Below, piece after piece: positions 1-10,667 of a stretch of DNA of 64,000 nt. A program made the position numbers and the translations under genes. The DNA is from Deltaproteobacteria bacterium. Its GTDB lineage: Bacteria; Desulfobacterota; GWC2-55-46. The stretch is taken from the NCBI GenBank assembly GCA_016234935.1, contig JACRNL010000003.1, positions 1 to 64,000 of the forward strand, written 5' to 3'. Positions within the stretch are counted from its first letter, which is position 1. Each line of letters opens with the position of its first letter. The notes below the pieces were generated by a model. It was not told the DNA's origin. It searched no databases and saw only the letters and a list, made by a program, of their open reading frames with translations.

Positions 1-1086
<1,086 letters not shown>

Positions 1087-1680
1087 TTGCAACAGCAGGA
1101 TGATATGGTAGCGCAGACCAGAAAAGAGATTGAGCAGGATGCTGGAAGCTGTGGCATTGCGAGGACGCTCTGGAACATGAATAATCGGCCGGGTGCTGTC
1201 GCGTTGATACAGGCAGGGCTTGCCGGGCGGGGCATTGTTCGTGAGTCGAGCAAAGTGGAAAAAGCTTTGGAGAGTCTTTTCGCTTCTACTGCCACACTCA
1301 TGGTGGGCGCTGCCCAGCCTGCCTCCCCCGAGCCAGATCTCCTCGCCTTCCGTCGGGCCGAATTCAATATTATTCGTAATGAGGTCAACGATTCGGAGCG
1401 CATTCCCAATCTGCGTGTGATTCCGACTGCTGTTCCTCGAGATCTTACCCTGTGGTTTACAAAGGTGAACCTAGTGGAGCGCTTGCGCGAAACCAGAGTC
1501 TTCTATGGCTTCGACCGTTTGGAACAGAATACCAATCCTCTCACTGGCATGCCTGAAGCTGCGATGCGGCAGTTGTTCCGCAACCCACCCGCCCAACCCC
1601 AAGACCGCTGGCTGCCCGCGGTCGAGGTTTTTGGTGAGGGAATCTACCTCGAGCTGAAAGAGGACCGTGTCAGGGGTTAC
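1087..1680 (+). pseudogene. Fragment of a DrmB/DUF1998-family (DISARM-associated) protein, truncated at both ends
   Basis: Part of ORF 1024-1779. Residues ...LLAFRRAEFNIIRNEV...NLRVIPTAVP...VNLVERLRETRVFYGFDRLEQ...WLPAVEVFGEGIYLEL resemble the VERLREVRxxxGFxR / PAVEVxGEGIFL stretch of DUF1998/DrmB proteins. N-terminal side is CRISPR repeat; C-terminal part missing. Confidence 0.6.
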
Positions 1681-1739
1681 CTAAATCTTACACTAATTTT
1701 TTGCTTTACCTTTTACTTGACTTATACTATACTTATGGA

Positions 1740-2753
1740 ATGCATAAATCCACTGGAAATGGCCCTAAGTATTCGGTAACCGCCCACCTCTTGAGGCTCC
1801 TTGAAAGCATTGCCTCATTGAAGACGAAAATCGAACTGTCGACCGTGTCGGTTGCATGGGTGCCGACCCTCGCAAAAGAGGCCTTTGCCCGCACGGCGCA
1901 TTCCTCAACGGCCATCGAGGGAAACCCGCTCTCCCTGAAGGAAGTCCGGATGCTCGCCGAAGGCGCCGGCCTTCCGCATGCAAAGCCCAAGCATATAGAA
2001 GAGGTGACGAATTATTTTGCCGCGCTCAAGTTCATCTCAGAGCACGGAAATAAGAGGAGCATTACAGCGGAGGACGTCCTCAAAATACATTCCATAATAG
2101 GCAAAGACGTGCTGGATAGAGGCCCTCTCGGCGCATACAGGGATTATCAGGTGTATGTGGGAAGCCACATTCCCTCGAAGGCAAAGGACGTGGAGCGCCT
2201 TATGGAAGACCTCTTCGAATGGTTGAATAAAAGGGGGCAGGCGTTACCGGCGGTCTTTTCCTCGGCCATCCTTCACTACCAGTTCGAGAACATCCATCCA
2301 TTCGGCGACGGCAACGGCAGGACCGGCAGGCTTCTGGCCATGTGGGAGCTTTACAGAAGGAAGTTCGACACGCACCACATCTTTTCGGTCGACGAGGTTT
2401 TTCTTGAAAACCGGCAAAGATACTACAACGCGCTCGATATTGTAAGAAAAGAGAACGAAGACCTTACAAGTTGGCTTGAATTCTCGGCCGAAGCTGTCGA
2501 GCTTACCCTTGAAAGGGTATTGTCGAGAATAGGGGCTGTAAGGATTTCACAAAAGAAGGTGGCTATAACTTTATCCCTGAAGCAGGAACGGCTTCTCAAT
2601 TTTCTTCAGACCGGGCCGCTCGGCATTAGGGAGATACAGGAACAATTAGATGTAACGAAGCAAGGGGCGCACTTCCTTCTTAAGCCTTTCTTGGAGAACG
2701 GCCTGATAAAAAGGGTAGGCGGGCATAAGACGGGCAAGTATACGCTGGTTTGA
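1740..2753 (+). CDS. Fic/DOC family protein with C-terminal winged-helix region
   Basis: Fic motif HPFGDGNGRTGR; N-terminal inhibitory-type motif STAIEGN. ATG at 1740 preferred over 1701. TTGCTT-16 bp-TATACT promoter-like boxes at 1701-1728. Confidence 0.9.
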   Translation: MHKSTGNGPKYSVTAHLLRLLESIASLKTKIELSTVSVAWVPTLAKEAFARTAHSSTAIEGNPLSLKEVRMLAEGAGLPHAKPKHIEEVTNYFAALKFISEHGNKRSITAEDVLKIHSIIGKDVLDRGPLGAYRDYQVYVGSHIPSKAKDVERLMEDLFEWLNKRGQALPAVFSSAILHYQFENIHPFGDGNGRTGRLLAMWELYRRKFDTHHIFSVDEVFLENRQRYYNALDIVRKENEDLTSWLEFSAEAVELTLERVLSRIGAVRISQKKVAITLSLKQERLLNFLQTGPLGIREIQEQLDVTKQGAHFLLKPFLENGLIKRVGGHKTGKYTLV

Positions 2754-2810
2754 TAAGGGCTTCATTCATGGGAAGGACGGCGTAGCCGTAAGCTTCTCCT
2801 AAAAGTAACA

Positions 2811-3914
2811 TGTAAAAAGTAGAGCTTTCTGGCAAAATAAAGCTAGGAGGTTCACATGAAGAAGTCCCGCTTTACCGAGTCGCAGATCGTTGCCGTGCTC
2901 AAGGAGGCGGAGTCAGGCGTTCCCGTCAAGGAGGTCTGCCGCAAGCACGGCATCTCGGACGCCACGTATTACAACTGGAAGTCGAAGTACGGCGGCAAGG
3001 AAGTCTCCGACCTTCGGCGCATGAAAGAGCTGGAACAGGAGAACCATAAGCTCAAGCGCATGTATGCCGACATGGCCCTTGAGAACCGGGCCTTGAAGGA
3101 CCTGATCGAAAAAAAAACTTTAAGGCCGCCTGAGAAACGCGAAGCTGTTACGGATATGATTGCCGAGCACAGTTTGTCGGTGCAGCGTAGTTGCCATTGC
3201 ACCGGCCTGTATCGGGCGGCCTATTACCGGACACCGGTTATCGCATCTGAGCGCGACGCCGACGTCATCACGCTTTAAACGCCCTAATCGAGCGGCATCC
3301 GCGTTGGGGTTTCTGGAAGTGCCGCAAGGCGTTGCGTCGTCTTGGCCATCCGTGGAACCACAAGCGCGTATACCGCGTCTACCGCGCTCTCAGGCTGAAC
3401 CAGAAGCGCAGGGCCAAAAGAAGGCTGCCTGAGCGCATTAAGCAACCCTTGCTTGTGCCACAACAGCCGAACAAGGTCTCGTACGTTCAACGTGATTGAT
3501 GACTTTAACCGTGAATGCCTTGCAGTCGAGATAGATACTTCGATTACAGGCCGTAGGCTCATCCGGGTATTTGAGCGGCTTAAGTCGGAATGCGGCCTGC
3601 CGGAGACTTTGCGGGTCGACAACGGCCCAGAGTTCCTAAGCGGCGACTTCGTGGCATGGGCAGAGCAGGCCGGGATGACTATACGGTACATCGAGCCTGG
3701 CCGGCCCAACCAGAACGCCTATGTCGAAAGGTTCAACCGCACGTACCGTGAAGAGTTCCTTAGTCTGTACTTGTTTCGTAACCTTAACGAGGTGCGCGAA
3801 GGCACCCATGACTGGAGGATCGGTTACAATGAGCGCCGTCCTCATGACGCCTTGGGGGATCTGACGCCGTATGAGTATCGCCAAAACAACGCCGGAAACT
3901 CTACTTTAAAACTG
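2811..3914 (+). mobile_element. Degenerate IS3-family insertion sequence
   Basis: OrfA/OrfB-like reading frames between imperfect inverted ends: left TGTAAAAAGTAGAGCTTTCTGG, right (reverse complement) CAGTTTTAAAGTAGAGTTTCCGG. Confidence 0.75.
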
Positions 3915-3923
3915 TCTGCCTGA
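2856..3923 (+). pseudogene. IS3-family transposase (OrfA-OrfB), frameshifted and internally deleted
   Basis: OrfA MKKSRFTESQIVAVLKEAESG...; OrfB pieces NALIERHPRWGFWKCRKALRRLGHPWNHKRVYR... and RTFNVIDDFNRECLAVEIDTS...GRPNQNAYVERFNRTYREE. Frameshift near 3272, deletion near 3480. Confidence 0.9.
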
Positions 3924-4054
3924 CGGGGAAGTTTACGTCACAAAACCACATATACCTTTTAAGCTCTTTTTATAAACAGGAAAAACATGGAAAGTTTTTA
4001 CCATAACCTTAAAATACCTACAGATTAATATATGCCGCTGGTATATGGTTAAGT

Positions 4055-4351
4055 ATGAAAGAAAAAAACAATCTGACACCTGAAGAACTTCTGAAATGGA
4101 GAAAAAAGCAAGGACTGTCTCAAATCAAATCAGGCAAGACCCTTGGCGTTACCACGATAACAGTTTATCGATGGGAAAAAGCTATGAGGGAGATCCCGTC
4201 ATTTCTTCATTCGGCCCTTAAATTTCTTGAACTGAAAGGAAGTGAACCTGAGACAAAGAACAAAAGAAGAAGGAAGACCATAAAAACTTTAATGCTTTAC
4301 ATACTGCCGCTCGCGCCGCCGGGCGGCCTTGCAGGGCAAAACTGTATTTGA
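4055..4351 (+). CDS. XRE-like helix-turn-helix protein
   Basis: TPEELLKWRKKQGLSQIKSGKTLGVTTITVYRWEKAMREIP resembles an HTH with DNA-recognition helix. Confidence 0.65.
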   Translation: MKEKNNLTPEELLKWRKKQGLSQIKSGKTLGVTTITVYRWEKAMREIPSFLHSALKFLELKGSEPETKNKRRRKTIKTLMLYILPLAPPGGLAGQNCI

Positions 4352-4381
4352 ATTCAAGCGGGTTCGTGCTATTATCTGTGC

Positions 4382-5374
4382 ATGACTGAGATGAGACTGA
4401 ACCTCGTGACGAGGGACTGGGTTGTGATAGCCACGGAAAGGGCCAAGCGCCCTGCGGACTTCCGAAGGGCCGAAGACAGGGCTTTTTGCCCGCCGTATGT
4501 GGAGACCTGCCCTTTTTGCGCCGGTAATGAGCATAGGTCCCCGGAGGAACTCTTTCGCCAGGCGGATGACGGTGCGTGGAAAATACGGGTAGTCCAGAAT
4601 AAATATCCGGCCGTGTCAGATGCGGGCGACAGGCAAAGGTTGACGGAGGGGACTAAGCGCATGGTAAGCGGCGTAGGTCATCATGAGGTTATAATCGAAA
4701 GTCCCCTGCATGACGCAAGCCCCGCGTTTCTTGACCTGAAATATGTCGAGGACCTGGTCAGGTGCTACCGCGACAGGTTCGTCCTGGCGTATAAAGACCC
4801 GCGGGTAGACCACGTCATAATCTTCAAGAACCACGGCGAAAGTTCCGGCACATCCATAGACCACCCGCATTCACAGCTTATCGCCATCCCGGTCGTGCCG
4901 ATGAAGTTCAGGGACAGGGTGCTGGCCGCCATGCATTACTTCGACGATACCGGCGAGTGCCTTATCTGCGACATCATAAAGATGGAGATAAATGACGGCA
5001 GGAGGGTCGTCATCGACACCGGCGATTTTCTGACCTTTGTGCCCTATGCGGCCATTTCGCCGTTTCATATCTGGATAATCCCCAAAAGGCACTCGGCCTC
5101 TTTTTCCGGCATCACGGAAGATGAGATACGAGGACTTGCGCGCCATCTCAAGGCTCTTTTGCTGAAGTACCACGCCGGCCTCGAAGACCCTGATTATAAC
5201 TTCGTCATAAGGTCGTCAAGGCCGGCCGACATCGGCAACCCATTTTCCCATTGGTATGTGAGCGTGATTGCGCGCGTCTCGACCACAGCCGGCTTCGAGC
5301 TTGGAAGCGGCATCTACTACAACACCGGCGTGCCTGAGGAGACAGCCCCGTTTTTAAAGGCTATAAAGATATGA
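4382..5374 (+). CDS. galT: Galactose-1-phosphate uridylyltransferase-like (HIT superfamily)
   Basis: CPFCAGNE zinc site; NHGESSGTSIDHPHSQLIAIP; typical GalT C-terminus. Confidence 0.9.
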   Translation: MTEMRLNLVTRDWVVIATERAKRPADFRRAEDRAFCPPYVETCPFCAGNEHRSPEELFRQADDGAWKIRVVQNKYPAVSDAGDRQRLTEGTKRMVSGVGHHEVIIESPLHDASPAFLDLKYVEDLVRCYRDRFVLAYKDPRVDHVIIFKNHGESSGTSIDHPHSQLIAIPVVPMKFRDRVLAAMHYFDDTGECLICDIIKMEINDGRRVVIDTGDFLTFVPYAAISPFHIWIIPKRHSASFSGITEDEIRGLARHLKALLLKYHAGLEDPDYNFVIRSSRPADIGNPFSHWYVSVIARVSTTAGFELGSGIYYNTGVPEETAPFLKAIKI

Positions 5375-5412
5375 GGGCGCTGTTTATACGGCGAACTCTT
5401 TACACTTCCTTT

Positions 5413-5645
5413 GTCGTCATTCCCGCCTATATCCCCGACAGAGACCCGTCCCCTAACGCATCTATCCCCGATACAAGCATTCGGGGGCGGATAGAGACCC
5501 CCGATAGAAACATTCGAGGGCGGGCTTTAGGGGCAGGCTATTCGGGAATGACAGCATATAATTGTCATTCCCGATGTTTTTATCGGGAATATGGTTTTGT
5601 GATTAACCTGTTATATCCCCGATAGATACATTCGGGGATGACATA
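5413..5645. repeat. Cluster of palindromic repeats (GTCATYCCCGA...TCGGGRAT family), including the nested form
   Basis: TGTCATTCCCGATGTTTTTATCGGGAAT and CCCCGATAGATACATTCGGGGATGACA; related copies near 15361-15518, 16040-16197, 17636-17853, 18174-18296, 19848-20145, 21286-21385, 23894-23942, 24796-24892, 27358-27430, 29497-29526, 46800-46888, 50726-50793, 61636-61765. Confidence 0.95.
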
Positions 5646-5657
5646 AAAAGGGTAGAC

Positions 5658-6086
5658 ATGGATAAAGTCTATAAAAACCCCCTCCCGGCCGTAGATATCA
5701 TCATCGAGCTTGAGGGCAGGGGCATTGTCCTCATAGAAAGGAAGAACCCGCCATTTGGCTGGGCGATACCCGGAGGCTTCGTTGATGCCGGAGAGACCCT
5801 CGAAGAGGCCGCCGTCAGGGAGGCCATTGAGGAGACGTCTTTAAAAGTCCGCCTCAAATGCCAGTTGCACGCCTACTCAGACCCGGGAAGAGACCCGCGC
5901 CACCATACTATCTCCGTGGTTTTTGTTGCAATGGCCCAGGGAGAGCCTGAGGCGGGAGACGACGCCGGAAACGCCGCCATTTTCACCGAAGAAAGCCTGC
6001 CCGCAAATATTGCCTTCGACCACGCTCTGATACTCAGGGATTACTTCAGGTGGAAAAGGCAAGGGTGGACTGTGTTTGACAGGTAG
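5658..6086 (+). CDS. NUDIX hydrolase
   Basis: Nudix box [22 protein letters not shown]. Confidence 0.93.
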   Translation: MDKVYKNPLPAVDIIIELEGRGIVLIERKNPPFGWAIPGGFVDAGETLEEAAVREAIEETSLKVRLKCQLHAYSDPGRDPRHHTISVVFVAMAQGEPEAGDDAGNAAIFTEESLPANIAFDHALILRDYFRWKRQGWTVFDR

Positions 6087-6101
6087 TTTTTCAGCATCCT
6101 G

Positions 6102-8879
6102 CTAAATTCCCTCCAGGTCCTTATTTTTTTCCTCATCAAACCAATTGTCGAAGTGGTGGGCCATAAGGGCCTTGAAGAAATGGCCGTCGGGGTTTAGAAG
6201 TTCATAGACTATCGTCGGGACATTGGACTCAAACCCCTTGAACACGGCCTCGCCAATCCTGCAAAACGCCTCTACCTGCACGGCGTCTTTAACGGCGGCT
6301 ACGCCAAACCACAATTCAAGGATTGGAAAAGGGAAGAAAAATTCTTCCTGAATCGGCATGGCAAGTCCTTTTACAGCCCATTCCTTTTTGAAAAAACGCC
6401 GCTCCCCCTTGGATTCTTTTATGTATGCGTCAAGGGCCTCTTTGCTGAGGGCCTGTCCCCTGTTGTATATGTCCGTAGAGGCGGATATCAGCTTCAGCTT
6501 CGAGAGCGGCTCGCCGGCCACTATCTTTTTCAGGTCGTTGTAGTACTCCTCGGCCATGAGCCTCGTAAGCGCCTGCGCTCCGGCGGGCGTCTTCGTGACC
6601 GTTAATTTTTCAAGGGCGTTTTCAAGCTCCGGAGGCATACGCAGCGAATATATCCTGTCTATGTATACGTCGAACGGGTAATGAAGGAGCATGTTCTTCC
6701 TTTTTACACGCTCGTTTTCAAGAAGCATCTCGATCTTTGCCCGCACCATCGCGTTCCTGCCGGTGCCGCGCGCGGCCTCATTGATCTTTTCGCCGATAGC
6801 GACCTTCATCGGTCCGGCAAATTCGGCGACCGCCTCGACGATGACAACCTCCGCCTTGGCGCCGTAAGAGATGAAAAGTCCGGCGGACAGTTCGCTGCGG
6901 ACGGCTTCTTCTATGTCGCCGCGGTAAGAGTTTTCGAGCCGGTGCTCCTCATCCGCAAGGCTTAACAATCTGTTGGCATCCGCCTTTTTTTTAATATCGA
7001 GATCCTTTTCAAGCAAGGCGCGTTTTTGCCGGAGTTCGTCTTTGCGCGTCTCGTAGAGTTTGTGGGCCTCCGCCAGAAGTTCCTCGCCCTTGCCGGGCGG
7101 GAGCCTTTTCAGCAGCTCCACGCGGTAACCGCCGATTATCTTCTGTATGTCGGTTGCGAGCCTTACGAGATATCCGACGCCGCCGGTGAAGATGGCGGCG
7201 TCGCCAAGCAGGTTCGTCAGCCAGACGCCGCGCTCATTGTGCATGACGCCTCTTCCGACGCCGTAGCGTTTGGCGGAGTTAAGGATGGGTCTGTAGAAGT
7301 AATCCTTCATGAACTCCGCCATGGCGATCTCTTTTACCTTCAGGGTCTTCCTGGTGAAGTCCTTCATGTCCACGAAGAGCTGGCCCTCCGTGGCGACCTT
7401 CAGGATGTTAATTACGGGCCGCTCGTCCGTCGAGAAGCGGTAGAGCCTTCCTGCGTTGTATTCCTGGACGAGCAGGTTCTGGGAGAACTCCGCCCTCCTG
7501 TCAACGATAAAGGCCCTCATGCGCGCAACGCTTGTTTCGGCGATGTCGTCGGCTTTGAGCGCGTAGACGCCTTCGACCACGGACATGGCCGCTGCGGTGG
7601 TGTCCTTTTTTGCTTTGCCCCAGAAGCCGCCTGTTTTTTTACTTTGAGAGATTAAGAAATCCTGAAGCACTGCGGCTGTGCCGGTCTTTTGAGTTCCTTT
7701 AGCGTATTTATTCTGCACCTCTTCCATGGCATCGGACAGTTCACCGCACATCCTGCGGTCATTAAGGAGATTTCTTATCAGACGGTCTTCCCCGTATGCC
7801 TCAAAAAGCATCTGCTGCGCCTTTGAGCCGGGAACGTCAAACTCGCTCATGTATCCGAGGGCCGCCCGTCTGAACCCGGAGATGGCATTGGACTGCCTTA
7901 AGGACTCCAGGGCGACAGGGTCGTTTTGAATCTGCTTAAGCGCGGCCGACGCCGCGGCGGTGATGCTTTGCGCGTCTTGGGCAATATCGGGTGTGAACCT
8001 TGAGATGGCGTCGAATGTCTCCTGATTTATACCGTATGGGTTAATTCCCGCCGACAGTATGTTTTTCGGTATTGCGAGAAATGCCTTTGGCGTGACGGCG
8101 GACATGAGGAGGGCCTCGGTGTCGGCGTTGTACATGCCGGCGCCGGAGGTTAATAAGGAGTTAAAGATATCGCCGAGGACGTTTCTGAGACAGAAGAAAA
8201 GAGGCAGGCCTACGGCGAGGTCAAGCCTTTCATAGGTCAGTCCCTTGACGCGCACTTCCTTCGTGCGTTCATTTTTTTTACGGATGGTGTTGATGACGGC
8301 AAGGAGGCAAAGATATGAGCTCCTTTCCTCCAGCCCGTGATGGACGTCTTCCTTCAGGATCTTCTCGAAGAGGTCTCTGAGCCATTGGATAAATTTTTTC
8401 CCATGCCCTTCCGGGGCGAGCCAGGCTGAGAGCATGGCGCTGTCAATAGACGGCGTATAGACAAGGATATCCTGCGCCAGCTTTTTTTCAAGCGAGCCGC
8501 CGCGGAATATGTCCATCCTGAACGTCTTGTCCTTCAAGAATCCGACGCTTATAAGCGATTCGGCCTTCGCGGTCTCTTTGCGGGAGGAAGGCTCGGGCGG
8601 TTCGTACCGTTTTTTGATAAGTGTGAGAAGGGAGAGTATTGCGTTTTCAACGACCGCCTCGTCATCGCTCCCCATGTGGTAGGGGACTTTGAGCTCAGCC
8701 AGCGTCTCGCCGTGCTTGAAACGAAGCTCGGAGGGCTTTATCTCCCAGAACCGCCCGCTGACCATGCCGGGATGTTTTTTGAGCAGTCGGTCGAAAAGCT
8801 TTACGCGGGAAGCCGGGTAAGCCCCTATTAGAATGGAGATGTCTTCATCGGACATTGAATCTGAGTTTTCTTTTGCCAT
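6102..8879 (-). CDS. Large hypothetical protein (~925 aa)
   Basis: Long uninterrupted ORF; likely start MAKENSDSM; no family recognised by eye. Confidence 0.75.
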   Translation of the reverse strand: MAKENSDSMSDEDISILIGAYPASRVKLFDRLLKKHPGMVSGRFWEIKPSELRFKHGETLAELKVPYHMGSDDEAVVENAILSLLTLIKKRYEPPEPSSRKETAKAESLISVGFLKDKTFRMDIFRGGSLEKKLAQDILVYTPSIDSAMLSAWLAPEGHGKKFIQWLRDLFEKILKEDVHHGLEERSSYLCLLAVINTIRKKNERTKEVRVKGLTYERLDLAVGLPLFFCLRNVLGDIFNSLLTSGAGMYNADTEALLMSAVTPKAFLAIPKNILSAGINPYGINQETFDAISRFTPDIAQDAQSITAAASAALKQIQNDPVALESLRQSNAISGFRRAALGYMSEFDVPGSKAQQMLFEAYGEDRLIRNLLNDRRMCGELSDAMEEVQNKYAKGTQKTGTAAVLQDFLISQSKKTGGFWGKAKKDTTAAAMSVVEGVYALKADDIAETSVARMRAFIVDRRAEFSQNLLVQEYNAGRLYRFSTDERPVINILKVATEGQLFVDMKDFTRKTLKVKEIAMAEFMKDYFYRPILNSAKRYGVGRGVMHNERGVWLTNLLGDAAIFTGGVGYLVRLATDIQKIIGGYRVELLKRLPPGKGEELLAEAHKLYETRKDELRQKRALLEKDLDIKKKADANRLLSLADEEHRLENSYRGDIEEAVRSELSAGLFISYGAKAEVVIVEAVAEFAGPMKVAIGEKINEAARGTGRNAMVRAKIEMLLENERVKRKNMLLHYPFDVYIDRIYSLRMPPELENALEKLTVTKTPAGAQALTRLMAEEYYNDLKKIVAGEPLSKLKLISASTDIYNRGQALSKEALDAYIKESKGERRFFKKEWAVKGLAMPIQEEFFFPFPILELWFGVAAVKDAVQVEAFCRIGEAVFKGFESNVPTIVYELLNPDGHFFKALMAHHFDNWFDEEKNKDLEGI

Positions 8880-9081
8880 ACATTCAGAGTATAACAGAAG
8901 AGCGCCGCATATCAACATCCGCCTTCGGCGGGATCCCCTGCTTTTTTTCGTAAAATGTCTTCACGAGCGTTTAAATACGTTGATTTTTTCGGGGAATATG
9001 AATATTATGACGTATATTGCATGCGTCGGCCCGGTTTCCCCTTTTAAATAAGCCGGTTGGCGAAAAGGATGACGAGGCTTT

Positions 9082-9879
9082 ATGTCAGCGCTCAGAGAGC
9101 AACTTGCGAATATGTTCAAAAAGATCATGGCTGGAACCGTAAGCAGGGAAGAAGGCACCATGCTTATAAACCATCTCGTCAAGGAGAAGCCGCAGGCGAC
9201 GGTTGAGGAGCTTGCGTACCTGATAGACAATCCCCCTCAAAACGTCTTCCCCAAGACCATCTTTCACACAATGGCCCTTACCAGGAACAAGGTCTTTTTC
9301 AATCTCATGGTAAAGTCCCTTGATCACAAATATGAGGATGTCTCCATCCTTGCCGCAGAGGAGCTTGCGAAGTTGAGGGGTTCGGAAGCAAGGAACGTGC
9401 TCATCGAGCACCTTTCCAGCGAGGTCTACCACGTGAGGAAGGCGTCGGCAATTGCGCTTGCAAAGGGTTTCGGAGCGGATGGCGTGGATGTTTTAAAAAA
9501 GCACATCCTTGCCAGCAAGGAGCCTTTTTACCGCACCACATCCGCGCACGGACTTCTCGCAGGGGGCAAAAAGGGGGCAGACACGGTCGTTGATCTGTTG
9601 AATTCTGAAAATTCCAACGCCGTTCAAACCGCGGCTGAAACCATCGAGCATGCCGCCAAGAAGCTTGGAGACGATGTAATTCCGAAAATAATAGAAGCGC
9701 TTATGAGCGCCGGCGACAGGAAGGACACGCTCGGCATTGTTCAGCTTTTAAAGGCTGCCGCGGCCTTCAAAGGACGCGCGAAAAATTACGAACAGTATCT
9801 GAGCGTTTTTTCCGATTATCCTCAGGAACAGGTGAGGGCCGCGGTAAGCAAGGCATTGATGATGATCAAAAATCACTAA
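9082..9879 (+). CDS. HEAT-repeat-like protein
   Basis: Repeated helical pairs such as VSILAAEELAKLRGSEARNVLIEHLSSEVYHVRKASAIALAKG. Confidence 0.7.
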   Translation: MSALREQLANMFKKIMAGTVSREEGTMLINHLVKEKPQATVEELAYLIDNPPQNVFPKTIFHTMALTRNKVFFNLMVKSLDHKYEDVSILAAEELAKLRGSEARNVLIEHLSSEVYHVRKASAIALAKGFGADGVDVLKKHILASKEPFYRTTSAHGLLAGGKKGADTVVDLLNSENSNAVQTAAETIEHAAKKLGDDVIPKIIEALMSAGDRKDTLGIVQLLKAAAAFKGRAKNYEQYLSVFSDYPQEQVRAAVSKALMMIKNH

Positions 9880-9900
9880 TTCATCTCTGCTGCACGCGTC

Positions 9901-10605
9901 TTACCGTTTTTCATACAGGCCGAGCAGGCTTTCCTCTGCTTTTTCAAAAGACGGGTCCGCCGTCAAGGCGTTTCGGTATTCGGCGGCCGCTTCCTGGCGG
10001 CGGCCGGTCCTTTCAAAAACCTGCCCTAACCCCCAGTAGGCCTCCGCGTATGCAGGGTTGCGCATGAGGGCTTTTTTGTAGTCCTCAGCCGCATCCTGAA
10101 GCCTGCCCATTGCCTGATAAACGTGCCCCCTGTTGACGTAAGCCTTGATGTGAGAGGGATCATGCTTCAATGCCTCGTTGTACTCGGCAAGGGCGGCGTC
10201 AAGATACCCTTTTGTATAATAAGCATATGCAAGGTTGTTATGCGCCTCGGCGAGGTTGTTTTTAAGGGCAATGGCAATGCGGTATTCAGTTATCGCGTCG
10301 TCAACCCGGCCCCAGGCATGGTAGATGGCGCCGATGTTGAAGTGTATCCTGCCGGAGTCCGGCACAATGCGCAGAGCGGTCAGGTTCTCCCGTAATGCGT
10401 CTTCGAGCCTTCCTGCGTCTATGAGCGACGCGGCGTAGTTGTAATGCGGCCTCGCTTTTGCGGGCGATTTGTTTACGGTATCGCGCCACAGGGAGACAGG
10501 GTCTCTCCATACGGCGTTCCTGTTATAGGCAGCCGCGCCGTAAAGAGCGGCAAGCGCCGTTAATATGATAGCCGGGAATGTAAAAGTTGACAGATTTTTT
10601 GACAT
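9901..10605 (-). CDS. TPR-repeat protein
   Basis: Tandem TPRs: NLAYAYYTKGYLDAALAEYNEALKHDP / NRGHVYQAMGRLQDAAEDYKKALMRNP / GLGQVFERTGRRQEAAAEYRNAL; N-terminal hydrophobic segment. Confidence 0.9.
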   Translation of the reverse strand: MSKNLSTFTFPAIILTALAALYGAAAYNRNAVWRDPVSLWRDTVNKSPAKARPHYNYAASLIDAGRLEDALRENLTALRIVPDSGRIHFNIGAIYHAWGRVDDAITEYRIAIALKNNLAEAHNNLAYAYYTKGYLDAALAEYNEALKHDPSHIKAYVNRGHVYQAMGRLQDAAEDYKKALMRNPAYAEAYWGLGQVFERTGRRQEAAAEYRNALTADPSFEKAEESLLGLYEKR

Positions 10606-10667
10606 TGCGTTTTTAGTCCGCTGTTTTAAATGCGTTTTAATGTTTGCCGGATACCATCATACGGTCG

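Noticed and set aside
7026-7655. 209-aa plus-strand ORF
   Set aside because: Antisense shadow of the 938-codon minus-strand ORF in GC-rich sequence; no family features.
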